Notes: generated by a model from the letters alone, not told the origin. A stretch of 63,311 bases of DNA from Erythrobacter sp. HI0063 (GCF_001635685.1 NZ_LWFF01000319.1:1-63311); one strand, 5' to 3'; positions 8,324 through 19,408 are shown, counted from the first letter of the stretch. A program made the numbers and translations.

Positions 8324-9907
8324 ATGACCAAACCCAAAGTTCTCATCAGCGACAAGATGGACCCCAACGCCGCGCGCATTTTCGAAGAGCGCGGCTGCGA
8401 CGTCGACGTAAAGCCGGGCATGACGCCCGAGGAACTCGCCGCCGTGATCGGCGAATATGACGGCCTCGCCATCCGTTCCGCCACCAAGGTGACGCCGGCG
8501 ATCCTCGAGGCTGCGACCAATCTCAAGGTCGTGGGCCGCGCCGGCATCGGGGTAGACAATGTCGACATCCCCGCCGCCAGTTCGAAGGGCGTCGTGGTGA
8601 TGAACACGCCTTTCGGCAATTCGATCACCACTGCCGAACACGCCATCGCCATGATGTTCGCGCTCGCCCGCCAGATTCCGGCAGCCGATGCGCGCACGCA
8701 GGCTGGCGAATGGCCCAAGAACGATTTCATGGGCGTCGAGGTGACGGGCAAGACGCTGGGCCTGATCGGGGCGGGCAATATCGGCTCGATCGTCGCCTCA
8801 CGCGCGCTCGGTCTCAGGATGAAGGTGGTCGCCTTCGATCCATTCCTGACGGCGGAACGCGCCATCGAGATCGGCGTCGAGAAGGTCGATCTCGACACGC
8901 TGCTGGCGCGCGCCGATTTCATCACGCTGCACACGCCGCTGACCGACGAGACGCGCAATATTCTCAGCCGCGAAAACCTCGCCAAGACCAAAAAGGGCGT
9001 GCGGATCGTCAATTGCGCGCGCGGCGGGCTGATCGACGAAGCGGCGCTGGCCGATGCGCTCGATAGCGGGCAGGTCGCGGGCGCGGCGCTCGACGTGTTC
9101 CAGACCGAACCGGCGAAGGAATCGCCCCTGTTCGGAAAGCCGAATTTCGTCTGCACCCCGCATCTGGGAGCCAGCACCACCGAAGCGCAGGTTAATGTCG
9201 CGCTTCAGGTCGCCGAACAGATGGCGGATTACCTGGTCAGTGGCGGTGTCACCAACGCGCTCAACATGCCCAGCCTTTCCGCCGAAGAGGCTCCGAAACT
9301 GCGTCCCTATATGGGCCTTGCCGAAAGCCTCGGCAGCCTGGTTGGCCAGCTGGCGCACGGCAATCTGACCCGCATTAGCATCGAGCGGGAGGGCGCTGCA
9401 GCCGCTCTGTCGGGCAAGCCGATCGAAGGCGCGGTGCTGGCGGGGCTGATGCGCCAATATTCGGACACGGTGAACATGGTCAACGCGCCCTATCTCGCCA
9501 GGGAGCGCGGGCTCGACATCCGCTCGATCCGGCACGAGACCGAAGGCGCGTACAACACTCTGTTGCGCGTGACCGTGGGCACGGAAAGCGGCGACCGTTC
9601 GGTTGCCGGCACGCTGTTCGGCAGCGACGCTCCGCGCCTGACCGAGATTTTCGGTGTGCGGATCGAAGCCGAACTGACCGGCCACATGCTCTATATCGTC
9701 AACGAGGACGCGCCCGGCTTCATCGGCCGGATCGGCTCTCTTCTGGGCGAGAACGGTATCAATATCGGCACCTTCCACCTGGGCCGCCGCGAGGCGGGCG
9801 GGGAAGCGGTATTGCTTTTGAGCGTCGACCAGCCGATCCCGCAGGATGTGGTGAAGAAAGCCTGCGCGATCGAAGGAGTGCGCCGGGTAACGCCGCTGGC
9901 CTTCTGA
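8324..9907 (+). CDS. serA: D-3-phosphoglycerate dehydrogenase SerA
   Basis: SerA oxidises 3-phosphoglycerate with NAD and commits carbon to serine. At 527 residues it is the long form with an intervening domain and a C-terminal ACT domain. The NAD motif is GLIGAGNIG (146-154). The catalytic Arg is in NCARGGLIDEAAL, and the His is in PHLGASTTEAQ. The ACT domain runs from about 455 to 527 (GFIGRIGSLLGENGINI), consistent with serine feedback. The ATG at 8324 follows GGAG at 8313-8316. It is probably in one unit with serC. Confidence 0.96.
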   Translation: MTKPKVLISDKMDPNAARIFEERGCDVDVKPGMTPEELAAVIGEYDGLAIRSATKVTPAILEAATNLKVVGRAGIGVDNVDIPAASSKGVVVMNTPFGNSITTAEHAIAMMFALARQIPAADARTQAGEWPKNDFMGVEVTGKTLGLIGAGNIGSIVASRALGLRMKVVAFDPFLTAERAIEIGVEKVDLDTLLARADFITLHTPLTDETRNILSRENLAKTKKGVRIVNCARGGLIDEAALADALDSGQVAGAALDVFQTEPAKESPLFGKPNFVCTPHLGASTTEAQVNVALQVAEQMADYLVSGGVTNALNMPSLSAEEAPKLRPYMGLAESLGSLVGQLAHGNLTRISIEREGAAAALSGKPIEGAVLAGLMRQYSDTVNMVNAPYLARERGLDIRSIRHETEGAYNTLLRVTVGTESGDRSVAGTLFGSDAPRLTEIFGVRIEAELTGHMLYIVNEDAPGFIGRIGSLLGENGINIGTFHLGRREAGGEAVLLLSVDQPIPQDVVKKACAIEGVRRVTPLAF

Positions 9908-9974
9908 TCCTTCCGTCTGCCGACGGGGAGAATTTCGCCTTCCGCTCGCCTCCCGCGCCGATTAGGGGCGGGGC

Positions 9975-11087
9975 ATGACCGACCAAGACGATCTTCTCCC
10001 CATCGGCCTCGAAGATGCGCTGCCCGAGCGTGCGGCTGCGATCACGCGGGCGATGCGCGCCGTGCTCGATACGATGGATTCGCACGGCTACGACCGGGTG
10101 CGCCCCCCGCTGATCGAGTTCGAGCATTCGCTCGGCGGGCGCATGCAGGGCGTCGCGACCCGGCGGATGGTGCGCTTCACCGATCCCGACAGCCTGCGCA
10201 CGCTGGCCCTGCGCGGCGACATGACCGTGCAGGTCGGGCGCATCGCGGCGACGGGTCTCGCCACTGCACCGAGGCCGCTCCGGCTCTGCTATGCGGGCGA
10301 AGTGGCTCTGCTCCGCGCCGATCAGCTCGATCCCGCCCGCCAGCGCCTCCAAATGGGCGCGGAACTCATCGGCAGCGATGCAGTGGCCGCTGCGAGCGAG
10401 GCCGTGTTGCTGGCGATCGCAAGTCTCGAAGCGGCGGGCCTCGCCGACATATCGGTCGATTTCACGCTGCCCGATCTGGTGGATGTGCTGGCCGACGGCG
10501 CATTCCCGCTCGATCCCTCGGCGCGCGAGGCGGTGCGGCGTGAACTGGACACCAAAGATGCGGGTGGACTCGCTGCGGCGGGCGGCCACGACTATCTGCC
10601 GCTTCTCTACGCGACCGGGCCGTTTTCGGAAGCGGCGGACAAGCTCAAGGCACTCGATGCGGGCGGCGAACTTGCCAGCCGGATCGAGGGGTTGGAGGCG
10701 ATTGTCGAACGGATCGGATCGCGCGCCCGGATCACGTTGGACCCGACCGAGCGGCACGGTTTCGAATATCAGAGCTGGTTCGGCTTCACGATCTATGCGG
10801 CGGGCGCACGCAACGCGATCGGGCGCGGCGGCACTTATACGATCCGCGGCAGCGACGAGGCGGCCACAGGCTTCTCGCTCTATGCCGAGCCCTTGCTGGA
10901 AGCGTTGGGGAGCGCGGAGGGTGCGCCGCGCGACACACTATTCCTGCCGACCGACCACGATCCTTCGGTGGCGGCGCGGTTGCGCGCGATCGGCTGGCGC
11001 ACCGTGGCGGCGATCGACGATGGTAATGACGCGCTTGCGCTCGGTTGCACGCATCGTCTCGATGGAAGCGAACCGGTAGCGCTCTAG
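9975..11087 (+). CDS. hisZ: ATP phosphoribosyltransferase regulatory subunit HisZ
   Basis: HisZ is a HisRS-like protein without aminoacylation activity that activates short-form HisG in the first histidine step. The 370-residue protein has class II synthetase-like motifs (RPPLIEFEHSL, LRTLALRGDMTVQVGRI, ARQRLQMGAELIG) and the late GRGGTYTIRG segment that matches motif 3. It lacks a full anticodon-binding domain, which separates it from HisS. No hisG is in the window, so its partner must be elsewhere. It lies 67 bp after serA and is followed on the same strand by purA after an opposing gene. Confidence 0.88.
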   Translation: MTDQDDLLPIGLEDALPERAAAITRAMRAVLDTMDSHGYDRVRPPLIEFEHSLGGRMQGVATRRMVRFTDPDSLRTLALRGDMTVQVGRIAATGLATAPRPLRLCYAGEVALLRADQLDPARQRLQMGAELIGSDAVAAASEAVLLAIASLEAAGLADISVDFTLPDLVDVLADGAFPLDPSAREAVRRELDTKDAGGLAAAGGHDYLPLLYATGPFSEAADKLKALDAGGELASRIEGLEAIVERIGSRARITLDPTERHGFEYQSWFGFTIYAAGARNAIGRGGTYTIRGSDEAATGFSLYAEPLLEALGSAEGAPRDTLFLPTDHDPSVAARLRAIGWRTVAAIDDGNDALALGCTHRLDGSEPVAL

Positions 11088-11177
11088 CTCTCAGCCGGTC
11101 TTTCTGCCGCCGCCACACCCGATCTCATCGCGTGTGGCGAAGGAGACGGGTGCGTCGGCGTCCAGAATTGGGATCGA

Positions 11178-11993
11178 TCAGTTCAATTCTGCGGGGTGCG
11201 GGCCCATGCGCCCATCATCGCTGTCGAGTGCGTCGATGCGGCTCATCTGATCGTCGCTCAGTTCGAAGTCGAGCGCTTCGAAATTGGCTTCGATATGCTT
11301 GCGGCTCGATGCCTTGGGGATCGGCACCAGTCCGTGCTGGAGATGCCAGCGCAGGATGACGGCGCTGTTCGGACGCCCGGTCTCTTCGGCGATTTTGGCG
11401 ATCGCGTCATTGTCGAGACCTTCGCCCTGGCCGAGCGGCGACCAGCTCTGCGTGACGATGCCGAGCTCTTCATGCACCTTGCGCAGTTCGCGCTGCTGGA
11501 AACTGGGATGCAGTTCGATCTGGTTGAGCGCCGGAGTGACGCCGGTCTCGTCGATGATTGTGCGCAGATCTTCCTCGCGGAAGTTCGACACGCCGATGGA
11601 CTTGGCCTTGCCCTCGTCGCGCAGCTCGATCAGCGCTTTCCAGGTTTCCACGAACAGGCCGTTATCGGGGCAGGGCCAGTGGATCAGCAGCATGTCGACA
11701 TGCTCGCGCCCCAGACGATCGAGGCATTTCTGCGCAGCCTTCTTGGTCCGCTCGTACCCCTGGCTTTCGTTCCAGATCTTGGTCTGCAGGAAGATGTCGG
11801 ACCAGTCGCCGATGCCCTTGCCGACGCCCTTTTCGTTTTCGTAGATCGCCGCCGTGTCGACCAGCCAGTATCCGACATCGAGCGCGGTCTTCACGATTTC
11901 GGGCGCGTCGCCTTCGTCGATCTTGTACGTACCGAAGCCGAGCTGGGGAATCTGGCGTTCGTCGTTGAGAGTGAGAGTGGGATAATCGGTCAA
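11178..11993 (-). CDS. aldo/keto reductase
   Basis: This 271-residue NADPH-dependent carbonyl reductase has the TIM-barrel aldo/keto reductase tetrad: Asp46, Tyr51, Lys72 and His105 (LLIHWPCPD). The coenzyme-binding end is IPKASSRKHIEAN. I place the start at the TTG at 11993, because it directly precedes the conserved TLTLNDERQIPQLGFGTY and has AGGAG at a normal distance upstream; no ATG fits. It lies head to head with purA and converges on hisZ. The physiological substrate is unknown; small aldehydes such as methylglyoxal are common for 2,5-diketogluconate reductase-like members. Confidence 0.88.
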   Translation of the reverse strand: MTDYPTLTLNDERQIPQLGFGTYKIDEGDAPEIVKTALDVGYWLVDTAAIYENEKGVGKGIGDWSDIFLQTKIWNESQGYERTKKAAQKCLDRLGREHVDMLLIHWPCPDNGLFVETWKALIELRDEGKAKSIGVSNFREEDLRTIIDETGVTPALNQIELHPSFQQRELRKVHEELGIVTQSWSPLGQGEGLDNDAIAKIAEETGRPNSAVILRWHLQHGLVPIPKASSRKHIEANFEALDFELSDDQMSRIDALDSDDGRMGPHPAELN

Positions 11994-12131
11994 ATTCTGT
12001 CTCCTTTCCCCATCAATGGCCGGGCCGCCCGGTTGTTTCCCGCGCTCTTGCCGCCACCGCCACTTGCCCCGCTCTGCCCCAGCGCCTAACGCCGCACGCG
12101 TTTGAGCACCTGAAGGAACGAGCGAGCGCAT

Positions 12132-13421
<1,290 letters not shown>

Positions 13422-13470
13422 GACGTTCGGGATTGACGACATTGCAAGCATGAGGGGCTAGGACGGAATA

Positions 13471-13974
13471 ATGCGCTTCCTCGCCCCTCTTTCGTTGCTG
13501 CTTGCAGTCCTCGCTGGCGCTCCGGCTTCGGCCCAGCAGGCGCGAGCGGGAGAAAAGGCCGATCTGGTCGTGGTCGACAAGTCGGAACGCACTCTGTGGG
13601 TCTATCAGGATGGCAAGGCGATCCGCACCTATCGCGGCCTCCAGTTCGGCGACGCGCCGCAGGGTCACAAGCGTTTCCAGGGCGACGAGAAGACGCCCGA
13701 GGGCCGCTACACGCTCGATTACGCCAATCCCCAGTCTAGCTATTATCTCAGCCTCCACGTCTCCTACCCCAATGCGCAGGATCGCGCCTATGCGCGGGCG
13801 CGCGGGCGCTCGCCTGGCGGCGATATCTTCCTTCACGGCCAGCCCAACGGCATGCCCTTCGATGAGCGGGTGGAGGGCGACTGGACCGACGGGTGCATTG
13901 CACTCTCGAACCGCGAGATCGCCGAGATCTGGAGCCTGGTGCCCGACGGGACGCCGATCCACATCAGGCCGTGA
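13471..13974 (+). CDS. periplasmic L,D-transpeptidase family (YkuD) protein
   Basis: The 167-residue protein carries a signal peptide (cleavage likely after Ala-Ser-Ala at 19-21) and then a YkuD domain. The active-site signature is present: HGQPNG with His122 and DWTDGCIALSN with the nucleophile Cys142. Such enzymes form 3-3 peptidoglycan crosslinks or attach lipoproteins to the wall. There is no peptidoglycan-binding LysM domain, so it is a minimal form related to ErfK/YafK-type proteins. It starts 50 bp after purA. Confidence 0.88.
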   Translation: MRFLAPLSLLLAVLAGAPASAQQARAGEKADLVVVDKSERTLWVYQDGKAIRTYRGLQFGDAPQGHKRFQGDEKTPEGRYTLDYANPQSSYYLSLHVSYPNAQDRAYARARGRSPGGDIFLHGQPNGMPFDERVEGDWTDGCIALSNREIAEIWSLVPDGTPIHIRP

Positions 13975-14065
13975 GACGCCGATAGGTCCAGAATGGACCT
14001 CCTCCATTCTTGACATAATCTGGTTTTGTTCTACTTCCGTTTCGTCGTTGAACGGAGAGCAATGC

Positions 14066-15031
14066 ATGGCGCAACTGGCCTATCTGATCGATGCGGAATC
14101 CGATTCGCCGGGTGCTTCGGGCGGTGCGCCCTTGGCCGCGCGTAGCCTGTCGCTGTTCGGTTCCGATACGGCGCGGCTGGGTCGGATCGCGGATGATGCG
14201 CGGCTCGCCGGGCTGACGGTTCAGGCGATGCGGGCGCTCTCATGCCTGAACGAGGATGCGGGCGGCCTGCTGGGCGATATCGTGGCGGTCGATGCGCCCC
14301 TTCTATCCGCAGCGGAGATGGCTGCGCTGGTCCGGCTGGACGAGCGGGTCGCAAGGGCGGGCGCGCAGCTGATCGTGTTGACGAGCGAGGCGGCGCTGGA
14401 AGATGTGTTCGGCTGCCTCGAACGCTCGCACCCGCAGATCGTGATCGGCGGCCGCCAGTCGGAAGGGCTGATCGCCCTGGGCGCGGCGCTGGCGCGGCTT
14501 CCCGGCCGCCGTGTGCGCGAAATGGATGAGGAGGACCGGCTCGCCTTCCTCAAGCTTACCGAACAATTGGGGCGCCTGTCCGATCGGCTGGACCGCTTCG
14601 AAAGCGGCGCCTCGCGGCTCGAATCGCCCGCGCCGGGCTTTCGTGGTGAAAGCGGCGATGCCCGCCGCCGCACGCGCCCGGCTCTGCCCGACGCGCGGCT
14701 GGTGCACCGCATCATGCACCAGCGCCGCCTGCGCGAGAAATTCCTGGGGACCGATCTCTTCGCCGATCCAGCCTGGGATATCCTGCTCGACCTTACCGCC
14801 GCGCGGGTCGAACATCGCCGCGTTTCGGTGACATCCCTTTGTATCGCTGCGGGCGTTCCGCCGACAACGGCTCTGCGCTGGATCGGACAGATGATCGATA
14901 GCGGCCTGCTGGTGCGCGAGCAGGACGATCAGGACCGTCGCCGCGCCTTCATCGATCTGAGCGAGGAAGGTGCCGCCGCCATGGCGCGCTATTTCGCTGC
15001 GCTCGATGGCGAGGGCAGTCAGCTGAGCTGA
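14066..15031 (+). CDS. winged-helix (MarR-like) DNA-binding protein with novel N-terminal domain
   Basis: The last ~100 residues of this 321-residue protein form a winged helix-turn-helix: a helix with LLDLTAARVEHRRV, the HTH IAAGVPPTTALRWIGQMIDSGLL, and a wing with EQDDQDRRRAFIDLSEEG. The first ~170 residues look like an alternating beta/alpha domain (a receiver-like or Rossmann-like fold) without obvious catalytic motifs, joined by an Arg/Pro-rich linker. It is a putative transcription factor with unknown signal. The start ATG at 14066 is preceded by GGAG at 14054-14057. Confidence 0.72.
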   Translation: MAQLAYLIDAESDSPGASGGAPLAARSLSLFGSDTARLGRIADDARLAGLTVQAMRALSCLNEDAGGLLGDIVAVDAPLLSAAEMAALVRLDERVARAGAQLIVLTSEAALEDVFGCLERSHPQIVIGGRQSEGLIALGAALARLPGRRVREMDEEDRLAFLKLTEQLGRLSDRLDRFESGASRLESPAPGFRGESGDARRRTRPALPDARLVHRIMHQRRLREKFLGTDLFADPAWDILLDLTAARVEHRRVSVTSLCIAAGVPPTTALRWIGQMIDSGLLVREQDDQDRRRAFIDLSEEGAAAMARYFAALDGEGSQLS

Positions 15032-15050
15032 CGATAGCGGCCGGATTGGC

Positions 15051-15839
15051 TCAGGCGTCGGATGCCTGAAAATGCAGAACGACCGTCAGACCGTCCTCGT
15101 CCTGCACCTCCGACCAGTCATCCCGAAGCACACGCTCCGCGTCCGCACGTGCTCTGACGAGGATCGCTTCGGGTATATCTCGCGGATGCACCACGCGGTC
15201 GGCGGTGCCGAGCAGGCGCGCCTGGCGCAAGGTAAGATCGTCGGGATCGGAACTTGTCAACGCGATTTCCACCGTTCCGACCGCGCCCGCGCCGCTTTCT
15301 TCCGACAGCCAGCTTGCAACGCGATCTGCGGACCCTGCATCCATCGGATCGAGCACACCGCCGCTTGCCAGGGCCTTGTCGAGCGATCGCCGGCGCTCGC
15401 CGCCATCGGGCCAGCGATCGCGCATCGCCTTTTTCGCATGCGCCAACCGTGTGGCCAGATCGCCGAGCGAGGCGGGCAGCATCCGTTCGAGCGCCAGCCG
15501 CAATTGCTTGGCGAGGCCCGCGGACGCGCCACCCGTCGCCACCGCAATCGTTATCGGACCCCGTTCGAGCACGCTGGGAAGCGTGAAATCGCACAGATCC
15601 GGCCTGTCCGCGACATTCACCAGCAGGCCCAGCCGCTTCAGCCGCAGCGTCGCCGCCTGCGCCTCGCGTTCGTCCTCCAGCGCCACGAAGCCCAGCCGCG
15701 CCTGATGCGCTTCCGCCTCGCTCACGCAGGTTCCGCCCGCGCGTTCAACCAGCCGCCGCTTCGCATCCGCCATCGTGCCCGCGCCCACCAGGACGATTCG
15801 GGCGCTCTCCAGGCGGTGCAACAGCGGCAGTCCGTTCAC
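15051..15839 (-). CDS. siroheme synthase N-terminal type protein (precorrin-2 dehydrogenase/ferrochelatase)
   Basis: The 262-residue protein resembles the CysG N-terminal/Met8p module that oxidises precorrin-2 with NAD and inserts iron to make siroheme. It begins with LPLLHRLESARIVLVGAGTMADAKRRLV (Rossmann fold), followed by LLVNVADRPDLCDFTLPSVLERGPITIAVATGGASAGLAKQLR, a typical stretch of this family. No uroporphyrinogen methyltransferase domain is attached. The GTG start at 15839 overlaps the lysA stop as GTGA, so translation is probably coupled. Siroheme would serve assimilatory sulfite or nitrite reductase encoded elsewhere. Confidence 0.85.
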   Translation of the reverse strand: MNGLPLLHRLESARIVLVGAGTMADAKRRLVERAGGTCVSEAEAHQARLGFVALEDEREAQAATLRLKRLGLLVNVADRPDLCDFTLPSVLERGPITIAVATGGASAGLAKQLRLALERMLPASLGDLATRLAHAKKAMRDRWPDGGERRRSLDKALASGGVLDPMDAGSADRVASWLSEESGAGAVGTVEIALTSSDPDDLTLRQARLLGTADRVVHPRDIPEAILVRARADAERVLRDDWSEVQDEDGLTVVLHFQASDA

Positions 15840-17098
15840 GTCAGCCAGTCCGGCACGCGTTCGGCGTCCATGATCGCAGCGGGTGCGATCCGGTCGGCCA
15901 CCACGGCGTAGCGATCGCCGTCCACCAGCACTTCTGGCACGAAACCGCGCGAATTGTAACTCGACGCCATGGTCGCCCCATAGGCGCCTGCGCTTCGGAA
16001 CACGGCGAGATCGCCTGCCGCCAGCGCGTCGCAATCGCGGTCCATCGCGAAAGTGTCTCCGGTCTCGCAGATCGGGCCGACGATATGGGCGGTGGTGCGC
16101 GTCCCATCGGGGGCGACCGCGTCGAAATCGTGCCAGGCGCCGTACATGGCGGGGCGGGCTAGATCGTTCATCGCGGCGTCGACCACCACGAAGGGCGGGC
16201 CGTTACCGCTGCGCTTAGAACGGATCACGCGGGTCAACAGCACGCCCGCATTGGCCGCGATCACCCGGCCGGGTTCGAACATCAGCCGCACGTCCCAATC
16301 CCTCGTCACGCGCGCCACCATCGCGCCGTATTCGGCGGGGCTGGGCGGCGTTTCCTCCGCCCGATAGCTCACGCCGAGGCCCCCGCCGAGATCGGCATGC
16401 GTGACCGCACAGCCGCGCGCGCGAAGGTCGGCGATGAGCGCACCCAGTTTGACGAAGGCGATTTCGAGCGGTTCGAGGCTCTGCAACTGGCTGCCGATAT
16501 GGACGGCGATACCGCGCATATCGAGCCCGTCTTCCTCGGCGAGCGCTGCGTAGAGCTGGGCGGCACGGTCATAGGGAACGCCGAACTTGTTTTCGCTCTT
16601 GCCGGTGGAAATCTTCTCGTGGGTACGGGCATCGACATCCGGATTGACGCGCAGGGCGCATCGCGCCGTAACCCCCTGGCGGCGCGCGATCGCGGCGAGC
16701 TCGTACCCCTCTTCCTCGCTTTCGATGTTGAACTGCCCGATCCCGGCTTCGAGGCCTTGGAGCAGTTCGGCGTGCGTCTTTCCGACACCGCTGAAGACGA
16801 TATCTTCCGGCTTCATGCCCGCCGCCAGAGCGCGCGCCAATTCACCGCCGGAGACCACGTCCGCCCCGTACCCCTCGTTCGCGAGCACGCGCAGGACGGC
16901 GAGATTGGGGTTCGATTTGACGGCGAATGCGATGTGCGGATTGTCGAGCGCGCTCAGCCCGTCGCGGAACACGCGGGCGTGGCGGACCAGAGTGGCGCGC
17001 GAATAGACATAGACGGGGGTGCCGACCTCTTCGGCGATCCTGGGGAGCGGTACGTCCTCGGCGTGGAGGATGCCGTCGCGAAGCTGAAAGTGATCCAT
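15836..17098 (-). CDS. lysA: diaminopimelate decarboxylase LysA
   Basis: LysA decarboxylates meso-diaminopimelate to lysine with PLP. The 420-residue protein has the PLP lysine Lys61 in AFAVKSNPN, the HIGSQ motif, the glycine-rich DLGGGLGV loop, and the C-terminal active-site Cys in PICETGDTFAMDR. All are typical. It lies downstream of argH and the small lipoprotein gene on the same strand, and its stop overlaps the start of the siroheme synthase gene. Confidence 0.96.
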   Translation of the reverse strand: MDHFQLRDGILHAEDVPLPRIAEEVGTPVYVYSRATLVRHARVFRDGLSALDNPHIAFAVKSNPNLAVLRVLANEGYGADVVSGGELARALAAGMKPEDIVFSGVGKTHAELLQGLEAGIGQFNIESEEEGYELAAIARRQGVTARCALRVNPDVDARTHEKISTGKSENKFGVPYDRAAQLYAALAEEDGLDMRGIAVHIGSQLQSLEPLEIAFVKLGALIADLRARGCAVTHADLGGGLGVSYRAEETPPSPAEYGAMVARVTRDWDVRLMFEPGRVIAANAGVLLTRVIRSKRSGNGPPFVVVDAAMNDLARPAMYGAWHDFDAVAPDGTRTTAHIVGPICETGDTFAMDRDCDALAAGDLAVFRSAGAYGATMASSYNSRGFVPEVLVDGDRYAVVADRIAPAAIMDAERVPDWLT

Positions 17099-17188
17099 AT
17101 TCGGCGCCTCTGGCGAAGCTTCGCGCCGCTGTCGAGCAAGCCTTGCTTCGCCCCGGGAAATCCCCTCGCTACAAAATGGTGGTGAGCA

Positions 17189-17428
17189 TCATTCCGGCGG
17201 CAGGTCGAAGGGATCGTCCTCGCGCTCTTCGCTGCGACGGCGCAGCTCCACGCTGCGTTCCGGTGCCGCCTGCGGATCGAGTTCGAGCAGATCCTCGGCC
17301 TCGGGCCGTTCCGCCGTCCCGTAAGGGGCGGGCGGCAGGCTTTCGCCCGGCGGCGGTTCGAGCGCGGCCTGCTGGCCGCACGCGGCGAGCAATCCGGCTC
17401 CGGCAAGGACGAACAGGCTGCGCATCAT
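17189..17428 (-). CDS. small lipoprotein between argH and lysA (LptM-like candidate)
   Basis: This 79-residue protein has a lipoprotein signal peptide with lipobox LLAAC (Cys17), followed by [11 protein letters not shown] and a long acidic/proline tail. In many Proteobacteria a small lipoprotein sits between argH or an adjacent gene and lysA; the enterobacterial version LptM (YifL) helps assemble the LptD outer-membrane translocon and has a short Cys-Gly-x-x-Gly-Pro-Leu start. Here that motif is degenerate, so assignment rests mainly on gene position. The start overlaps the argH stop by 4 bp. Confidence 0.65.
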   Translation of the reverse strand: MMRSLFVLAGAGLLAACGQQAALEPPPGESLPPAPYGTAERPEAEDLLELDPQAAPERSVELRRRSEEREDDPFDLPPE

Positions 17429-18849
17429 GTCTCCATCCCCAGATCCGAGCGCGCTTCGGCGACCCGTGCCCGTACCTGATCGGGCGCGGTACCGCCATAG
17501 GATGCGCGCGCGGCGACCGAAGCATCGACCGACAGGGCATCGAACACGCGGGCATCGATGCGCCTATCGATATCCTGCAAATCCGCGAGCGGGAGAGAGT
17601 CCAGCGCCACGCCCCGGCTTTCGGCCAGCTTCACGGCGGCGCCGGTGATGTGGTGCGCTTCGCGGAACGGAATGTCCGCCTCGCGCACCAGCCAGTCGGC
17701 GAGATCGGTGGCGGTGGCGAAGCCCATTTCCGCCGCCTGCCGCATCCGGTCGGTCTTGAACTCGCTATCGGCGATCATGCCCGCCGTGGCGGCAAGGCAA
17801 AGGTCGAGCAGGCCCGCCGCTTCGAAGACGGGCGGCTTATCGTCCTGCATGTCCTTGGAATAGGCGAGCGGAAGGCCCTTCATCGTCACCATTAGCGATG
17901 TCGCGCAGCCGATGATCCGACCGGCATGGCCGCGCACCAGCTCGGCCGCGTCGGGGTTCTTCTTCTGCGGCATGATCGAGCTGCCGGTCGAAAGCGTATC
18001 GGGCAGGCGCACGAAGCCGAAAGGCTGGCTGGCCCACAGGATCAGCTCTTCGGCAAGGCGCGAGAGATGGATCGCGCACTGGCTGGCGGCGGCGAGGTAA
18101 TCCATCGCGAAATCGCGATCCGACACGGCATCGAGGCTGTTGCGTGTCGGACACTCGAAACCGAGCGCCTGCGCCGTCGCATCGCGATCGATCGGAAAGC
18201 CCGTTCCGGCCAGAGCAGCGCTGCCCAGCGGGCATTCGTCCATCCGCGCCCGCGCATCCGCAAAGCGGCTGCGATCACGCCGCGCCATCTCGTAATAAGC
18301 CATCAGATGGTGGCCGAGCGTGACGGGCTGCGCGGTCTGCAAATGGGTGAAGCCGGGCATGATGCTGGCGGCGTGTTCACAGGCGCGCGTCACCAGCGCA
18401 CGCTGGAGCGCCTCCAGCCCCGCTTCGGCCCGCGCGGAGGCTTCGCGCACCCAGAGGCGGAAATCGGTCGCCACCTGATCGTTGCGGCTGCGCGCGGTGT
18501 GGAGCCGCCCGGCGGCGGGACCGATGAGATCGGACAGGCGCGATTCCACGGTCATGTGGATATCTTCGAGATCCCAGTCCTCGGGCACCCCATCGCGCTC
18601 GTATTCCTCGGCGATCCGGACCAGGCCCGCATCGATCGTCCCGGCGTCCTCGCGCGAGACGATGCCCTGATCGGCAAGCATGGCGACATGGGCGCGGCTG
18701 CCCGCGATGTCCTGCCGCCAGAGTGCCTTGTCGAACGGGATCGAAGCGTTGATTTCGCGCATGATCGCGCTAGGCCCGGCAGCGAACCTGCCGCCCCACA
18801 TCGCATTGGAGCCCGCCTTGTCCGCTTTTTCGCGTTCGTCCTCGCTCAC
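17425..18849 (-). CDS. argH: argininosuccinate lyase ArgH
   Basis: ArgH splits argininosuccinate into arginine and fumarate. Family signatures visible are [17 protein letters not shown], the [15 protein letters not shown] stretch with the catalytic His, and the fumarase/lyase signature [13 protein letters not shown] favour the GTG at 18849, giving 474 residues with the usual short lead to SNAMWGGRF; the internal ATG at 18801 would cut the protein inside that conserved motif. With the GTG start, the gene overlaps the divergent thioredoxin-like gene by 32 bp. Confidence 0.93.
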   Translation of the reverse strand: MSEDEREKADKAGSNAMWGGRFAAGPSAIMREINASIPFDKALWRQDIAGSRAHVAMLADQGIVSREDAGTIDAGLVRIAEEYERDGVPEDWDLEDIHMTVESRLSDLIGPAAGRLHTARSRNDQVATDFRLWVREASARAEAGLEALQRALVTRACEHAASIMPGFTHLQTAQPVTLGHHLMAYYEMARRDRSRFADARARMDECPLGSAALAGTGFPIDRDATAQALGFECPTRNSLDAVSDRDFAMDYLAAASQCAIHLSRLAEELILWASQPFGFVRLPDTLSTGSSIMPQKKNPDAAELVRGHAGRIIGCATSLMVTMKGLPLAYSKDMQDDKPPVFEAAGLLDLCLAATAGMIADSEFKTDRMRQAAEMGFATATDLADWLVREADIPFREAHHITGAAVKLAESRGVALDSLPLADLQDIDRRIDARVFDALSVDASVAARASYGGTAPDQVRARVAEARSDLGMET

Positions 18850-19396
18850 ACTCGCTCTCGTTCTGTTAGCCGGTCTGGGCGGTTGCGATAGGGACAGCGC
18901 CGAACCGGCGCAAGAAACTCCCGCCACCCCGTCCGCCGCGCCGAGCGGCGAAATCGACCGCAGTCAGGCGGGGCAGCTGATGCCCGCGGTCAATCTGGCG
19001 CACCCTGATGGCCGCACGCTTAATCTGGGCGCGCTTCAGGGCAAGCCCGTCCTGCTGAACCTGTGGGCGACCTGGTGCGCGCCCTGCGTCAAGGAAATGC
19101 CCCTGCTAGACGATCTGGCGAGCGATTACGACGGCGATCTGCGGGTCCTCGTCGCCAGCCAGGATTTGCAAGGCGCCGAAGTCGTCGAGCCGTTCTTCGC
19201 CGAACGCAATTTCGCCTATCTCGAACCGTGGCTCGACACCGAAACCGCCTTGAGCTTCGCGCTGTCGGGCAATCTGCCGACCACGGTGCTCTATGATGCT
19301 GGCGGGCGCGAGATATGGCGTGTGACCGGCGATCTCGACTGGGCGGACCCCGAAGTACGCGCTGCGATCGATGATGCGATCGGGCGGGAGAATTGA
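18818..19396 (+). CDS. TlpA-like thioredoxin-fold lipoprotein
   Basis: The 192-residue protein has a lipoprotein signal peptide ending in AGLGGC (Cys23), a Pro/Ala/Ser-rich spacer, and a thioredoxin domain with the redox motif WATWCAPC (Cys87 and Cys90) and a cis-Pro region [10 protein letters not shown]. It probably reduces or exchanges disulfides on the periplasmic side, as in cytochrome c maturation. No ATG fits; the TTG at 18818 has GGAG at 18808-18811 six bases upstream, which decides the start. It is divergent from argH and overlaps its 5' end. Confidence 0.83.
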   Translation: MSAFSRSSSLTLALVLLAGLGGCDRDSAEPAQETPATPSAAPSGEIDRSQAGQLMPAVNLAHPDGRTLNLGALQGKPVLLNLWATWCAPCVKEMPLLDDLASDYDGDLRVLVASQDLQGAEVVEPFFAERNFAYLEPWLDTETALSFALSGNLPTTVLYDAGGREIWRVTGDLDWADPEVRAAIDDAIGREN

Positions 19397-19408
19397 CCTG
19401 AGGGGATA

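Noticed and set aside
6979-9180. A 733-codon open frame on the minus strand opposite serC and serA.
   Set aside because: It is antisense to two well-supported enzymes, and its translation has no domain pattern. Long antisense frames are expected at this GC content.
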